Positions 1-10,691 of a stretch of DNA of 64,000 nt are shown one piece after another (within the stretch, counting starts at the first letter, position 1; every line of letters starts with the position of its first letter). The stretch is from Phocoena phocoena. Taxonomy: Eukaryota > Chordata > Mammalia > Artiodactyla > Phocoenidae. Made by a program: the position numbers and the translations under genes. The notes beneath the pieces were generated by a model that had not been told where the DNA came from, ran no database searches, and was given only the letters and a program-made list of their open reading frames with translations. The DNA is taken from NCBI RefSeq assembly GCF_963924675.1, contig NW_027077413.1, forward strand, positions 62,001 through 126,000. Reading direction: 5' to 3'.

Positions 1-1746
1 CTCATTGGTTCTCCCTATTCCTGTTCATCTTGCACAGAAATTGCAAGCTGTGCCAAACAGGAGGTTAAAGGCACTGACTCTCCAAGCGGGGAGAGTGTTA
101 GTAAAGCATCTGGAATGGTGAACCCGAGGACCAGGATACGAAAACTGAGATGCATTTTAAATCGTTTCCCAATCACACGGTGGACGATACTCTGGGTTTC
201 CCATGCATGTTTTAGCTGGAGGAAGAATCCCTTGAACCTGGAGAGTTTGGACCCATGGAATGGGTACCATGCAGTATGACTTCAAAGGGTCTGCATTTGC
301 TTAGTGAAACTCACCAATGCTATCAGCCTGAAGTGTACAGCCTTATGTCTCAACCAGCTCTGGGTGTAGATGTGGTCAATCCCGGTTGCATCACATGCCC
401 TGAGTGAATTATTTAAGAATTGCTCTCTATTTCAATGTCTTTGTGTTTTGTTTTCGAAATTTATTTTGATAATGGGATTTATCGGATTTTCACTGCTGCG
501 TTTCCGCCGCTGTACACACGCTTGATTCTCTTACGGAGACATATATATCCATGGGTTTTAAGATTATTCCTAGTCAGGTATATTCATAGGCGTTGAATAT
601 GTGGTGTTGGGTCCATTTCGTTGAGCAAAGAGTAGGTCTTGTCTATTACATATTTGGCTTATGGAAAGTTATCTGTGCTAATTTCAGTCTCTGGTTTTAT
701 GCAGCACCCCAACGCACCTTTCCCCATAAGCAAGCACTAGTTGGTTTTCTAAATTTGAGACCCTGTTCTGTTTTGTAATTCAGTTCATGTGTAGTCAAGT
801 TTACATTCCGTGTATTAGTGATATCTTATGATGTTTCTTTTTCTGTGTGAGGTAGTTCACGTAGAATCACCGTACCTGCATCCACTCACTATGCCGCTAC
901 GGGCCTGATGACACAGATTTCATTGCTGAGTGATATTGCATTGCACGTACGTGCCACAAATTATTTATCCATTTTTTGCTTTCTGGGATATTTACCTGGT
1001 ACTGTAGACGAGCTTCTTGGGAACACAGCCGTCCCAAAGTCTGGGGTGGCTCTCTTTTTTTGATTTTAATTTCCATAAGCTATAGGACCATAAGTGGAAG
1101 TGCCATAGGCTGTGTTCCTTTGTTTCTTACGTGTTTCAAAAACACCATACACTTCTCCAGGGTGGCTGCTGGCAATTTACATCCTGCCAATCAGCATAAC
1201 AAGGCTCCCTGTTCTCCATATCCTGTCCTACCTTTCTGGATTTTACACTTTTTTCAGATGGCCCATTTGCCCTGGGGGCAGTGAGACTTCATTGTAGTGC
1301 AGATTTCCTTTACAGGCTTGCTTGGTTGGCCAAAAAGGGCGTATGCGTTTTTTCCTGAATATATTCAGGAAAAAACGCATATGCCCATTTTGGCCAAGTG
1401 CATCATTGTCCACGTTCTGCCTTTTTTCCTATGCTTTCAGGGCAATTCCAGTCTACCCCCTGCAATGGTTTTCCTGAAACTCTGCCCCGCTTTCAAGTCC
1501 CCTTCGCAGGCTTACTTCAATATATTTTTGGAGGATAGCTGCCATTTATAACTCTGCAGGTTTGTGAATTATAGTGCCCCTGAGCTCCTTTCTTCAACTC
1601 GCTTTCTTGTGAGCTGGGCACAAAACCGCAGGATTGCTTCAGGCCCTAATCTGTTTCCAGCAGGGCACGCTGAGCCTTTGGTTAATTCCTCTTCCTGGTG
1701 GGAAATGAGCGTTACATTTACCCGTGCAGACACCTACAGCTAGTCT
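1..1746 (+). repeat. Satellite monomer L1 (1,746 bp)
   Basis: Complete unit in the phase used throughout this annotation. Its palindrome at 1,326-1,397 has two mismatched positions in the right arm. The block near 1,040 is a mixture of the two common types (B-like 'ggtggctctc' followed by A-like 'gctatagg' and 'gtggaagtgcc'). The end carries the older marker 'tttggttaat...gggaaatgag'. Confidence 0.92.
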
Positions 1747-3492
1747 CTCATTGGTTCTCCCTATTCCTGTTCATCTTGCACAGAAATTGCAAGCTGTGCC
1801 AAAGAGGAGGTTAAAGGCACTGACTCTCCAAGCGGGGAGAGTGTTAGTAAAGCATCTGGAATGGTGAACCCGAGGACCAGGATACGAAAACTGAGATACA
1901 TTTTAAATCGTTTCCCAATCACACGGTGGACGATACTCTGGGTTTCCAATGCATGTTTTAGCTGGAGGAAGAATCCCTTGAACCTGGAGAGTTGGGACCC
2001 ATGGAATGGGTACCATGCAGTATGACTTCAAAGGGTCTGCATTTGCTCACCGAAACTCACCAATGCTATCAGCCTGAAGTGTCCAGCCTTATGTCTCAAC
2101 CAGCTCTGGGTGTAGATGTGGTCAATCCCGGTTGCATCACATGCCCTGAGTGAATTAGTTAAGAATTGCTCTCTATTTCACTGTCTTTGTGTTTTGTTTT
2201 TGAAATTTATTTTGATAATGGGATTTATCGGATTTTCACTGCTGCCTTTATGCTGCTGTACACACGCTTGATTCTCTTACAGAGACATATAAATCCATGG
2301 GTTTTAAGATTCTTCCTAGTCAGGTATATTCCTAGGCGTTGAATATGTGGTGATGAGTCCATTTCGTTGAGCAAGGAGTAGGTCTTGTCTATTACATATT
2401 TGGCTTATGGAATGTTATCTGTGCTAATTTCAGTCTCTGGTTTTATGCAGCACCCCAAGGCACCTTTCCCCATAAGCAAGCACTAGTTGGTTTTCTAAAT
2501 TTGAGACCCTGTTCTGTTTTGTAATTCAGTTCATGTGTAGTCAAATTTACATTCCGTGTATTAGTGATATCTTATGATGTTTCTTTTTCTGTGTGACGTA
2601 GTTCACGTAGAATCACCGTACCTGCATCCACTCACTATGCCGCTACGGGCCTGATGACACAGATTTAATTGCTGAGTGATATTGCATTGCACGTACGTGC
2701 CACAACTTCTTTATCCATTTTTTGATTTCTGGGATATTTACCTGGTACTGTAGACGAGCTTCTTGGGAACACAGCTGTCCCAAACTTTGGGGTGGATCTC
2801 TGTTTTTGATTTTAATTTCCCTAAGAAAGAGGACCATAAGTGCAATTGCATAGGCTGTGTTCCTTTATTTCTTACGTGTTTCAGGAAACACCATACACTT
2901 CTCCAGGGTGGCTCTTGGCAATTTACATCCTCCCAATCAGCATAACAAGGCTCCCTGTTCTCCATATCCTGTCCTACCTTTCTGGATTTTACAATTTTTT
3001 CAGATGGCCCTTTTGCCCAGGTGGCACTTAGACTTCATTGTAGTGCAGATTTCCTTTACAGGCTTGCTTGGTTTGCGAAAAAGGGCGTATGCGTTTTTTC
3101 CTGAATATATTCAGGAAAAAATGCATACGCACTTTTTGGCCAAGTGCACCATTGTCGACGTTCTGCCTCTTTTCCTATGCTTTCTGGGCAATTCCAGTCT
3201 ACCCCCTGCAATCGTTTTCCTGAAATTCTGTCCCGCTTTCAAGTCCCCTTCGCAGGCTTACTTCAATATATTTTTGGAGGATAGCTGTCATTTATAACTC
3301 TGCAGGTTTGTGAATTACAGTGCCCCTGAGCTCCTTTCTTCAACTTCCTTTCTTGTGAGCTGGGCACAAAACCGCAGGATTGCTTCCGGCCCTAATCTGT
3401 TTCCGCCAGGGCACGCTGAGCCTTTGGTTAATTCCTCTTCCTGGTGGGAAATGAGCCTTACATTTGCCCGTGCAGACACCTATAGCTAGTCT
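1747..3492 (+). repeat. Satellite monomer L2 (1,746 bp)
   Basis: Complete unit. The palindrome at 3,072-3,143 is imperfect: the left arm has the GGGCG form while the right arm has the CGCAC form, so the arms do not match there. The 2,780-2,860 block is B-like (gtgcaattg). It ends with the older 'tttggttaat' marker. Confidence 0.92.
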
Positions 3493-5220
3493 CTCATTGG
3501 TTCTCCCTATTCCTGTTCATCTTGCGCAGAAATTGCAAGCTGTGCCAAACAGGAGGTTAAAGGCCCTGACTCTCCAAGCCGGGAGAGTGTTAGTAAACCG
3601 TCTGGAATGGTGAACCCGAGGACCAGGATACGAAAACTGAGGTGCATTTTAAATCGTTTCCTAATCACACGGTGGACCATACTCGCCGTTTCCCATGCAT
3701 GTTTTAGCTGAAGAAAGAATCCCTTGAACCTGGAGAGTTGGGACCCTTGGAATGGGTACCATGCAGTATGACTTCAAAGGATCTGCATTTGTTCACCGAA
3801 ACTCACCAATGCTATCAGCCTGAAGTGTCCAGCCTTATGTCTCAACCAGCTCTGGGTGTAGATGTGGTAAATCCAGGTTGCATCACATGCCCTGAGTGAA
3901 TTATTTAAGAATTGCTTCCTATTTCACTGTCATTGTGTTTTGTTTTTGAAATTTATTTTAATAATGGGATTTATCGGATTTTCACTGCTTCGTTTATGGC
4001 ACTGTACACGCGCTTGATTCTGTTACGGAGACATATAAGTCCATGGGTTTTAAGATTCTTACTAATCCGGTATATTCTTAGGCATTGAATATGGCGTGTG
4101 GAGTCCATTTCGTTGAGCAAGGAGTAGGTCTTGACTATTACATATTTGGCTTATGGAATGGTATCTGTGCTAATTTCAATCTCTGGTTTTATGCAGCACC
4201 CCAACTCACCTTTCCCCTTAAGGAAGCATAAGTTGGTTTTCTTAATTTGAAACCCTCTTCTCTTTTGTAATTCAGTTCATGTGTAGCCATGTTAACATTC
4301 CATGTATTAGTGATATCTTATGTCTTTTTCTTTTTGAATTATGTGACTTCGAATGATCACACGTAACTCCTCTTGAGTTGTTATAACTGGCCGTATTTCA
4401 TTGATTTCCAGGCTGAGTAATATTCCACTCTACATAAGCACCACATCTCTGTCCGTTTTTTCTCTGCAGATACTTTAAGTTATATCCTAGTCGAGGATCT
4501 TTTAAACAGAGAGGTGGTAAACATTGGGGTGCCTGTGTCCTCTCGATTTTTGTTTTTCCCAAGATATACGTCCATGAGTGCAAGTGCCCTGTGCTCGGTA
4601 GCTCATTTTTTAGATGCTTTAGTAAACACAATAGACTTATCCAGAGTGACCGTTGGCAATATACATTTCCACTATAAGACTCACAGGGCTCCCTTTTCTC
4701 CTTGCCCTGTCCTGCATTTCTGGTGTTTACACTTTATGAGGACGGCTCTTCTGACTGATGCAAAGTGATATGTTTTGTAGTATTGATTTCCAGTGCCCAC
4801 CTGTTTGGTTGGCTAAAAAAGTGTATGCCCTTTTCTTGAATATATACAGAAAAAGATGCATACACCCTTTTTGGCCAACTGCAATGTTGGCAATGTTCAG
4901 CCCCTTTTCTTGTGCTTAATGGCGAGTCCTTTCTACCTCTTCCAATCCCTTTCCTGCCATTCTCCGTTGCTTACAAGTCCTTTTCTCTGACTTTCCTCAA
5001 GACATTTTTCAGTGATAGATATTTTCAATTCTGCAGTTTCGTGAATTTTAGTGCCCCTGAGTTCCATTTTCCAACTTGTGTTTATGGGAACTGGCCACAA
5101 AGCATCAGGATTCCTCAAGCCCTATTCTGTTTCCATGGGCAACCCTAGCCTTTGGTCAATTCGTCTTCCTGATTGGAAATTAGAGTGGCATGTGCCTGTC
5201 CGAACACCTAGGACTTGTCT
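3493..5220 (+). repeat. Hybrid, decaying satellite monomer L3
   Basis: Up to about 4,325 the unit resembles its neighbours. Beyond that it is strongly diverged while still collinear: the L1-like stretch 'gctgagtaatattcc' at about 4,413, a degenerate palindrome at about 4,810-4,884, and the 'gcccctgag' and 'cctttggt' landmarks at 5,053 and 5,149. Its 'gctgagtaatattcc' text is closer to an ordinary L1 3' end than the main-array form, so it probably preserves an older state of the monomer. Confidence 0.85.
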
Positions 5221-5480
5221 CTCATTGTTCCTCCTCCTTCTGCTTCATCCTCTGGACAAATTCCAAACTGTATGCAACAGGATGTTGACAGTGCTGACAT
5301 CTCCAAGTGGGGAGACTGTTAGTAAAGACGCTGGAGTGGTGAACCCTAGCACCAAGAGATGAGGAGATGAGATGCCTTTTCCAAACTTTTCCCGATCAGA
5401 CGGTATACCATCCTCTGGGTGTGACAGGCATGTTTTAGGTGTAGGAAGGGTCCCATTCATGTGAGGAGAACACCAGGGGA
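5221..5480 (+). repeat. Terminal stub of the left satellite block
   Basis: Homology to the first 260 bp of a monomer is visible in 'gggagactgttagtaaa', 'ggtgaaccc' and 'gcatgttttag'. It fades out near 5,480, marking the left border of the non-satellite island. Confidence 0.75.
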
Positions 5481-5675
5481 TTTTCAATATCAGTGTCTCT
5501 CCGCAACCCAAACTGGGGAATTTTTTAAGCTACGGCTACACATATGTTCATTAAGGGCCTTGGGAAGTAGGCAGAGTCCAAACTTTAGATGATTGAAGTC
5601 TTCAGGGTCAGAAGCACTCACCACTGTCTTCCCTTAGATTCCATTTTTACTGTCATTGATGGATGATGTCAATAA
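5481..5675. other. Unassigned sequence at the island border
   Basis: About 195 bp with no homology to the satellite and no element I recognise. No coding signal is seen. Confidence 0.5.
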
Positions 5676-5862
5676 AAATATCTATTCTTTTTCAGATCAT
5701 TTCCCCTTATAGGTTATTGCAAAATATTGAGTGTAGTTCCCTGTGCTATACAGTAGTTCCTTGCTGATGATTTCATACATAGCAGTGTGTATGTGTTAAT
5801 CCCAAACTGTTAATTTATCCCTCCTCCTACCATTTCCCTTTGGTAATAATAAATTATAAGAT
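5676..5862 (-). mobile_element. L1 3'-UTR fragment, antisense
   Basis: The plus strand carries the reverse complement of a cetartiodactyl-type L1 3' end: 'agttccctgtgctatacag' near 5,730, then 'ttaatcccaaactgtta' near 5,795 and 'atttatccctcctcc' near 5,812. It is only about 190 bp long, has no ORF2 portion, and is truncated on the right. The family assignment comes from remembered L1 3'-UTR sequence. Confidence 0.7.
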
Positions 5863-6942
5863 TTTATGCTTCTCAGAAATGGGGGAGCTGAAAGAGAGGT
5901 ATCATTTTCAATGCAAAAGCATTTAAAACAAGATTGAAGCTTTAACCAAGATTATTAGATGTACATCCTTGGAAAGAAATCACTTTGTTTCTCTAATATT
6001 GACCTGACAAAGAAGACAAACCTTTTCACTGAACTTGCTTATAAGAAAGTGATGGAAATATCAAATGGAAGTGTTAGAAACATCTTATTTTACCCGAGCC
6101 TTATACACTGTTCTATGTTAATTACAGTTTGGCTCACACATCTGTTCATTGAAGTTACAATGTTCTCAAATTCTGTTACTGATCCTCCAGAGTGGACGCC
6201 AACAAGTGTCCCCCTGCCCAGTGTCATTGGAGCCAATAGATCGAGACTGAGTTTGGTTCAAAAGCAAAGGAAACTTTATATTTTGATCAGAGAATGGAGA
6301 GGTGCTACCCTGTGGGCTGTGGGCTGGGCTGCTGTGTAGAGATCCTGTCAGAGTCACTGGGAGGGAGGGGGCTGAGCTCTCGAGGACCTGGTTGGCTGCA
6401 GCTCAGGCTCTATGTCACGGAGTCTGAACTGGGCCCCAGGAGCTGAAGTGTCATCGAGCCATTCTGCTCTAGGAAATCTGGTCTGAAGTGCCGGGTGTGG
6501 AACCTCTGTATGCGGGACACTAGGAGCACCTGAAATTAGACAAAGCACAAAGGATAAAAATGGTTAGACTTTATTTTATTGCCCAGATTCTATTTTTATC
6601 TCCCAGGCATTTTTAAGGGGCTTTGCCTGGGACAAACTTCTCTTCTGCCTTTTGTCCCTTTCCTCATTCTTGGAGTGCTGCGGGTGCAGACCCTTCTTCT
6701 GTAACTGCTGAGTGCTGAGTTAGGAGGCTTCATACCCGTGGGCGAGGGTCAGAACTTCTCCCCAGCAGCCTCCAGGTGACGTTGATTGTCCCCAGGCCTC
6801 CTGCCTCCCTGCTCGTCCACCTGAGCACCAGTATTGGAAGTGTTATAGATTCTAATGACCTTTAAGGGTCCAGAAAGGAGATGTGCAGTGGCGCTGTGAG
6901 GTCCAGTTTCACTCCGCCCCACATTTGTTCGGCCACCTTAGG
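5863..6942. other. Unassigned island sequence, 1.1 kb
   Basis: Non-satellite sequence with no recognised gene. A 126-codon open frame at 5,959-6,339 has no recognisable domain. A short hairpin (tcccaggca at 6,601-6,609 pairing with tgcctggga at 6,624-6,632) lies just right of 'tttattttattg' (about 6,571), which reads as AATAAA on the minus strand. This could be an old minus-strand polyadenylation signal, possibly connected with the retroviral relic to the right, but the link is only positional. Confidence 0.4.
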
Positions 6943-7004
6943 CTGACCGTTTCTGCCAGCCTAGATGCTCTGACTGACCGTTTCTGCCAGCCTAGATGCT
7001 CTGA
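6943..7004 (+). repeat. 31 bp tandem duplication
   Basis: Two exact head-to-tail copies of a 31 bp unit beginning 'ctgaccgtttctgccag', at 6,943-6,973 and 6,974-7,004. A small local duplication with no visible function. Confidence 0.9.
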
Positions 7005-7329
7005 CCAACAGTCTGCGCTTTCTTCCATTAGGCCCCTGAATTAACGTAAAAACAGCACCAGGTGTCAGGATCCTGCCCGCTCAGCTCCCAGACAGTCCAG
7101 GGTCAGTGGTGATGAAGGATCATGATGGTCACTGAGTCAAGAGCCTTTGGAAGTAAACAGGAGTCCAGCCGGTCTTATTGGCCACCATCATCAGGGTGTC
7201 TGTAGGCTTTTCTATGGTGACAGCATGATATACGGTTCCCCCGCCAAGATTATTAGCTCCCCTCTGGGTACAGTAAGTACTGCAAGCAGTAGTCTACTCT
7301 TTTGGGACACACTCTTGTTGTTTTATGAG
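7005..7329. other. Unassigned stretch next to the retroviral relic
   Basis: About 325 bp. It might be a continuation of the minus-strand retroviral relic, but I cannot align it with a retroviral domain by eye. Plus-strand open frames here are in the antisense direction relative to the relic and have no recognisable content. Confidence 0.35.
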
Positions 7330-8455
7330 AGAAACTCCAGGTCAAGTGATGGTCACACGGGTTGTCATGGTGCCCCGTTGCCCCCGGTTATCTCTCTGGA
7401 GGTTGGAGTTGGAGGGCCTCCTCAATCGAGGTCAGTGTGCCCACGGAGCAAACCCTGCAACTTCAGGGCATGGTTGGGGGTTAGGATCACCACGTGGGGT
7501 CCGTTTCCCTTAGAAGGGAGGTGGCCTTTTGGGCTGCTGATTTCCAGGTTTTCAGATACCACCAGTATCTTGGCCAGATGTGGCGGTGGGCCAAGCCCCT
7601 TGGTGACCATAGTTTATCCTACCTGGATGGCATTCTTGCATTGTTCCATTTCAAGTGGTCCCAGTTTTTGCACTAATACTCCAATGGCGATTCACCTTTC
7701 ACCAGGAATGTAAAGGTCAAAGGGTTTAGCTAAATTAGGGAGTTCCAGGGCAAGGGTCTGAATTGACTGCTCTTTCCATTCTTGAAAGGCCACTTCTGGA
7801 TTCTATTCAAAAGGATCATCATCTTTTCCTTTCAGTGTTTCATATAGAGGCCCAGCTAGTAGACTGTAGTTAGGGATCCAGAGGCAGGAAACCCTGGCTT
7901 CCCCAGGAACCCCTAAGCTGTCTTCTAGTTTCAGAAAGGGGTAAGGCTGTAAATTGTTTCTTCCCTTTCCTGGGATGGGCTTCTCCGACCTTCTGTGAGA
8001 ATGAAGCCCAGGCAGGTCACCGTAGTCTGTGATACTTGAGCTTTTTCGTGGACAACTTCTATCCTTTATTGGCTTGGTAGTTCTGAGGCCTCCTTAGTAG
8101 GGCTGGTGATCAGAATGTCGTCTGAATATTGAAGGAGTGTTTCCTTTTCCAGAGGTAGAACTTTTAGGTCTTTAGCTGAGCTTTCCCCAAAGATGGTGTG
8201 GGAATTTTTGAACCCTTGGGGCAAGACAGCCTGGAAGTATTGTTTTAGTTGTATGTTGAGTCCTGTCACTCACAAGCCAAAATTTCTTGTGACTCTGGGA
8301 CTAATGGAATACAAAAGAAGGCATCAGTGAAGACTAATACAGAATACCAAGTCCTGGTGGTTGGTAGAATGACCAGCAGGGTGTAGGATTTAGGAACTAC
8401 TGGAGGTATATCCTCAGTGGCTTCACTGACTGTCCTGACATCCTTTACCAGGACT
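7330..8455 (-). pseudogene. Endogenous gammaretrovirus-like (ERV1) pol relic
   Basis: Read on the minus strand, this region resembles retroviral pol. The clearest part is the open frame at 8,066-8,269, which contains LPQGFKNS (near 8,224) followed by a Q-Y-S-D-D motif (YSDD at 8,117-8,128), the position of the reverse transcriptase catalytic YxDD box. Gammaretroviruses normally have valine where this copy has serine. Downstream on the minus strand, towards 7,400, similarity continues into the connection region and RNase H side, with an open frame at 7,422-7,610. Stop codons and frame changes break the gene, and no gag, env, primer-binding site or paired LTRs were recognised. It is a dead fossil sitting in the non-satellite island. 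Confidence 0.75.
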
Positions 8456-8459
8456 CCAG

Positions 8460-8660
8460 CAGCCCATGGGGCTCTCGAGGTCAGGCCAATCCCAGGATAT
8501 GGAGCTCACCTGGGCAGGTACCCTACCCCCACCCCAGCCCACGGGGCTCTCGTGTTCAGGTCCCTCCCAGGATATGGGATTCCCTGGGCAGGTCCTCTGC
8601 AGTCCATGGGGCTCCCGTGGTCAGGCCCCTCCCAGGATACAGAGCTACCCTTGCAGGTAC
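8460..8660 (+). repeat. Three-copy minisatellite (unit about 60-75 bp)
   Basis: Three imperfect head-to-tail copies begin near 8,460, 8,536 and 8,600. Each holds 'agcccatggggctc' or a close variant, then 'tcccaggata', then 'gggcaggt' or 'ttgcaggt'. A long plus-strand open frame (8,417-8,977) crosses it and is best explained by the repeat's base composition. Confidence 0.8.
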
Positions 8661-9954
8661 CTTGGCAGGGCTGGGCACACAGGAACCGTGCACATAGCCC
8701 TCATTGCAGAGCACTCCCAGCTCACCTGTCGCTCAGATCTGACACAGAGCACCTCAGAGCAGGACTTGAACTAACAAACAGCAGCTCTGACAGGTCTGTG
8801 ACCCTGGGCATCACTCTGTGCGGCCTCCTCCACCTGGTCTTCCAGAGACTTCCACTGCACCCGGGGCACCAGGCCTCTGTCTCCAACCACCACCCACCCC
8901 TCCTCTCCCTGACTCCTGGGTTCCTCTCATTAGGAGAGGGTTTTCTTGAAGTTGTCTCCCACTCATGGGCCAGATAATATAATTAGAAAACAAGCCAGAG
9001 CTGCAGCCCCTTGTCTATCCTGACTCTCAGGAGCCCACACCTGTTCCTTGGACCTGGCCAATTCAGCAAGTTCCATTTTCAGCAACTGTGAGCCCCTGAG
9101 GGGTGATTATTGGCTGGCTTGGGAAGCCTGACCGTGCCGGCCAGCCCTCCCCAGGTGTGCCTGGGTTGAGATCAATATAAACACCGCTCCAGGCAGCAAG
9201 AGCCCCTGCAGCTGTGCCTGACGCCATTTTCTCTGCCCTGTCAGCAGTCTCGGGGCTGGGCTGGTGGGAGGGAGTGAGAGGCCACGGCTTTGTGGGTGTC
9301 CCAGTGTGAGTGGGGCTCTGCTGGACTTTCTGCAGCAGTTGCCAAGATGCTACCTGCTAAAGAAGAGGATGTGTCACCCACACCTGCCGCTGGAATTTCT
9401 CCCTGGGCACAGGTGAGGAAGGAAGAAAGCAGTGGGGGCCGGGACAGCAGGGGTATCTCAGGCAGGGAAATGGAGAGCTTCCAGAAGAGCACCCAGGGCC
9501 AGGACCATCCTGGCTGGCCTGCAGGCACCAAGTCGGCTGGCATGCTGTCCCTCATGTGGCTCCATGGCCCTTCCTCTAGGTTTTCAAGTCCTTGTACATA
9601 TTCAGGTGTTTAGCCTTGGAAGGGTGGGAACATTTCAGCAGCAGCTGGCCTGGGGCTCGGCCCACGTTTACTCACAGATACCTCGGCACGGTCCCCCAGC
9701 TTTGCAGTGAGGACGCTTGTTGCGAGGAGCATGCTGGCTGAATGGGAGATGATTCCCCACCACTGACCAACTTCAGAATTGTTTGCAATTGGAGCAAGTG
9801 CCCTGAAACGGTTTTCCTCTGTGTAACTGGTGGGTTCTGTTCTTTTTTATCTTTTTTTCGTTTTTGGTTCAAGGTAGATTTTATTCCTCTTTTGTGTATT
9901 TACAGATATAAGCATGGAAATAATTTATTCATATAAATACATGTATGTGAAGGG
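8661..9954. other. Unassigned island sequence, with a possible core promoter
   Basis: About 1.3 kb of unique-looking DNA. A TATAAA at 9,176-9,181 is followed by GC-richer sequence, which could be a relic LTR or an ordinary promoter; no paired copy is present in the window. The right end (9,840-9,954) is AT-rich. No gene is recognised. Confidence 0.4.
9176..9181 (+). promoter_or_regulatory. Possible TATA box
   Basis: The hexamer TATAAA sits in 'gatcaatataaacacc' with GC-richer sequence on both sides. It could be an LTR or promoter TATA element, but there is no supporting transcript structure and the motif is short enough to occur by chance. Confidence 0.25.
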
Positions 9955-10691
9955 AAGAATATTTTTCTGTTTTACTTTTTTTAATTTTATTTTTTTATTT
10001 TGAATTTAATTTTATATTTTTATACAGCAGGTTGTTTTTGGTTATCTACTTTATACATATAAATGTATACATACCAATCCCAATATCTCAACTCCTCCCA
10101 CCACCATCCCCAACAGCTTTCCCCCCTTGTTGTCCATACGTTTGTTGTATACATGTATTGCTCTATTTCTGCCTTGCAAAACAGTTCATCTGTACAATTT
10201 TTCTAGGTTCCACATATATGCATTAATATACAAGATTTGTTTTTCTCTTTCTGACTTACTTCACTCTGTATGACAGTCTCTAGATCCATCAACGTCTCTA
10301 CAAATATCCCAATTTCATTCCTTTTTATGGCTTAGTAATATTCCATTTTATATATGTACCACATCTTTATGCATTCGTCTGTCTGTGGGCATTTAGGTTG
10401 CTTCCATTTCCTGGATAGTGTAAATAGTGATGCAATGAACATTGTGGTGAATGTCTCTTTTTGATTTATGGTTTTGTCTGGGTATATGCCCAGTAGAGGG
10501 ATTGCTGTATCATATGGTAATTCTATTCTTAGTTTTATAAGAAACTCCATAATGTTCTCCACAGTGACTGTATCAATTTACGTTCCCAACAATAGTGGAA
10601 GAGGATTCCTTATCTCCACACCGTTTCCAGCATTTGTTGTTTGTAGATTTTCTGATGATGCCCATTCTAATAGGTGTGAGGTGATACACCA
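9955..10691 (-). mobile_element. 5'-truncated L1, antisense (3'-UTR and ORF2 tail)
   Basis: The left end is T-rich (about 9,955-10,020), the reverse complement of a poly(A) tail. The 3'-UTR follows, then the ORF2 C-terminal remnant at 10,332-10,562 (minus), which ends in CIKMWYIYKMEYY and contains LLGIYPDKT. Homology stops at 'gtgaggtgatac' near 10,688, where satellite sequence begins abruptly. No target-site duplication is evident. This copy is the best in-window comparator for the L1-derived half of the satellite monomer. Confidence 0.85.

Larger units (their letters stand above)
1..5480 (+). repeat. Left block of the 1.75 kb satellite array
   Basis: Three tandem monomers plus a 260 bp stub. 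The phrase 'ctcattggttctcc' recurs at 1, 1,747 and 3,493, and in altered form at 5,221. The first two monomers are close to the main-array sequence. The third starts well conserved and becomes strongly diverged after about 4,325; homology is lost near 5,480. Orientation is the same as the main array. This looks like an array edge that escaped homogenisation. The 1.75 kb period suggests the common cetacean satellite (remembered, not searched). Confidence 0.93.

Noticed and set aside
5959..6339. A 126-codon open frame in the island
   Set aside because: No recognisable domain, no neighbouring exon signals, and the length is within chance for this stretch.
7147..7713. A 188-codon plus-strand open frame
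   Set aside because: It runs antisense across the minus-strand retroviral relic and has no recognisable content of its own.
8417..8977. A 186-codon plus-strand open frame
   Set aside because: It passes through the three-copy minisatellite and shows repeat-driven composition only.
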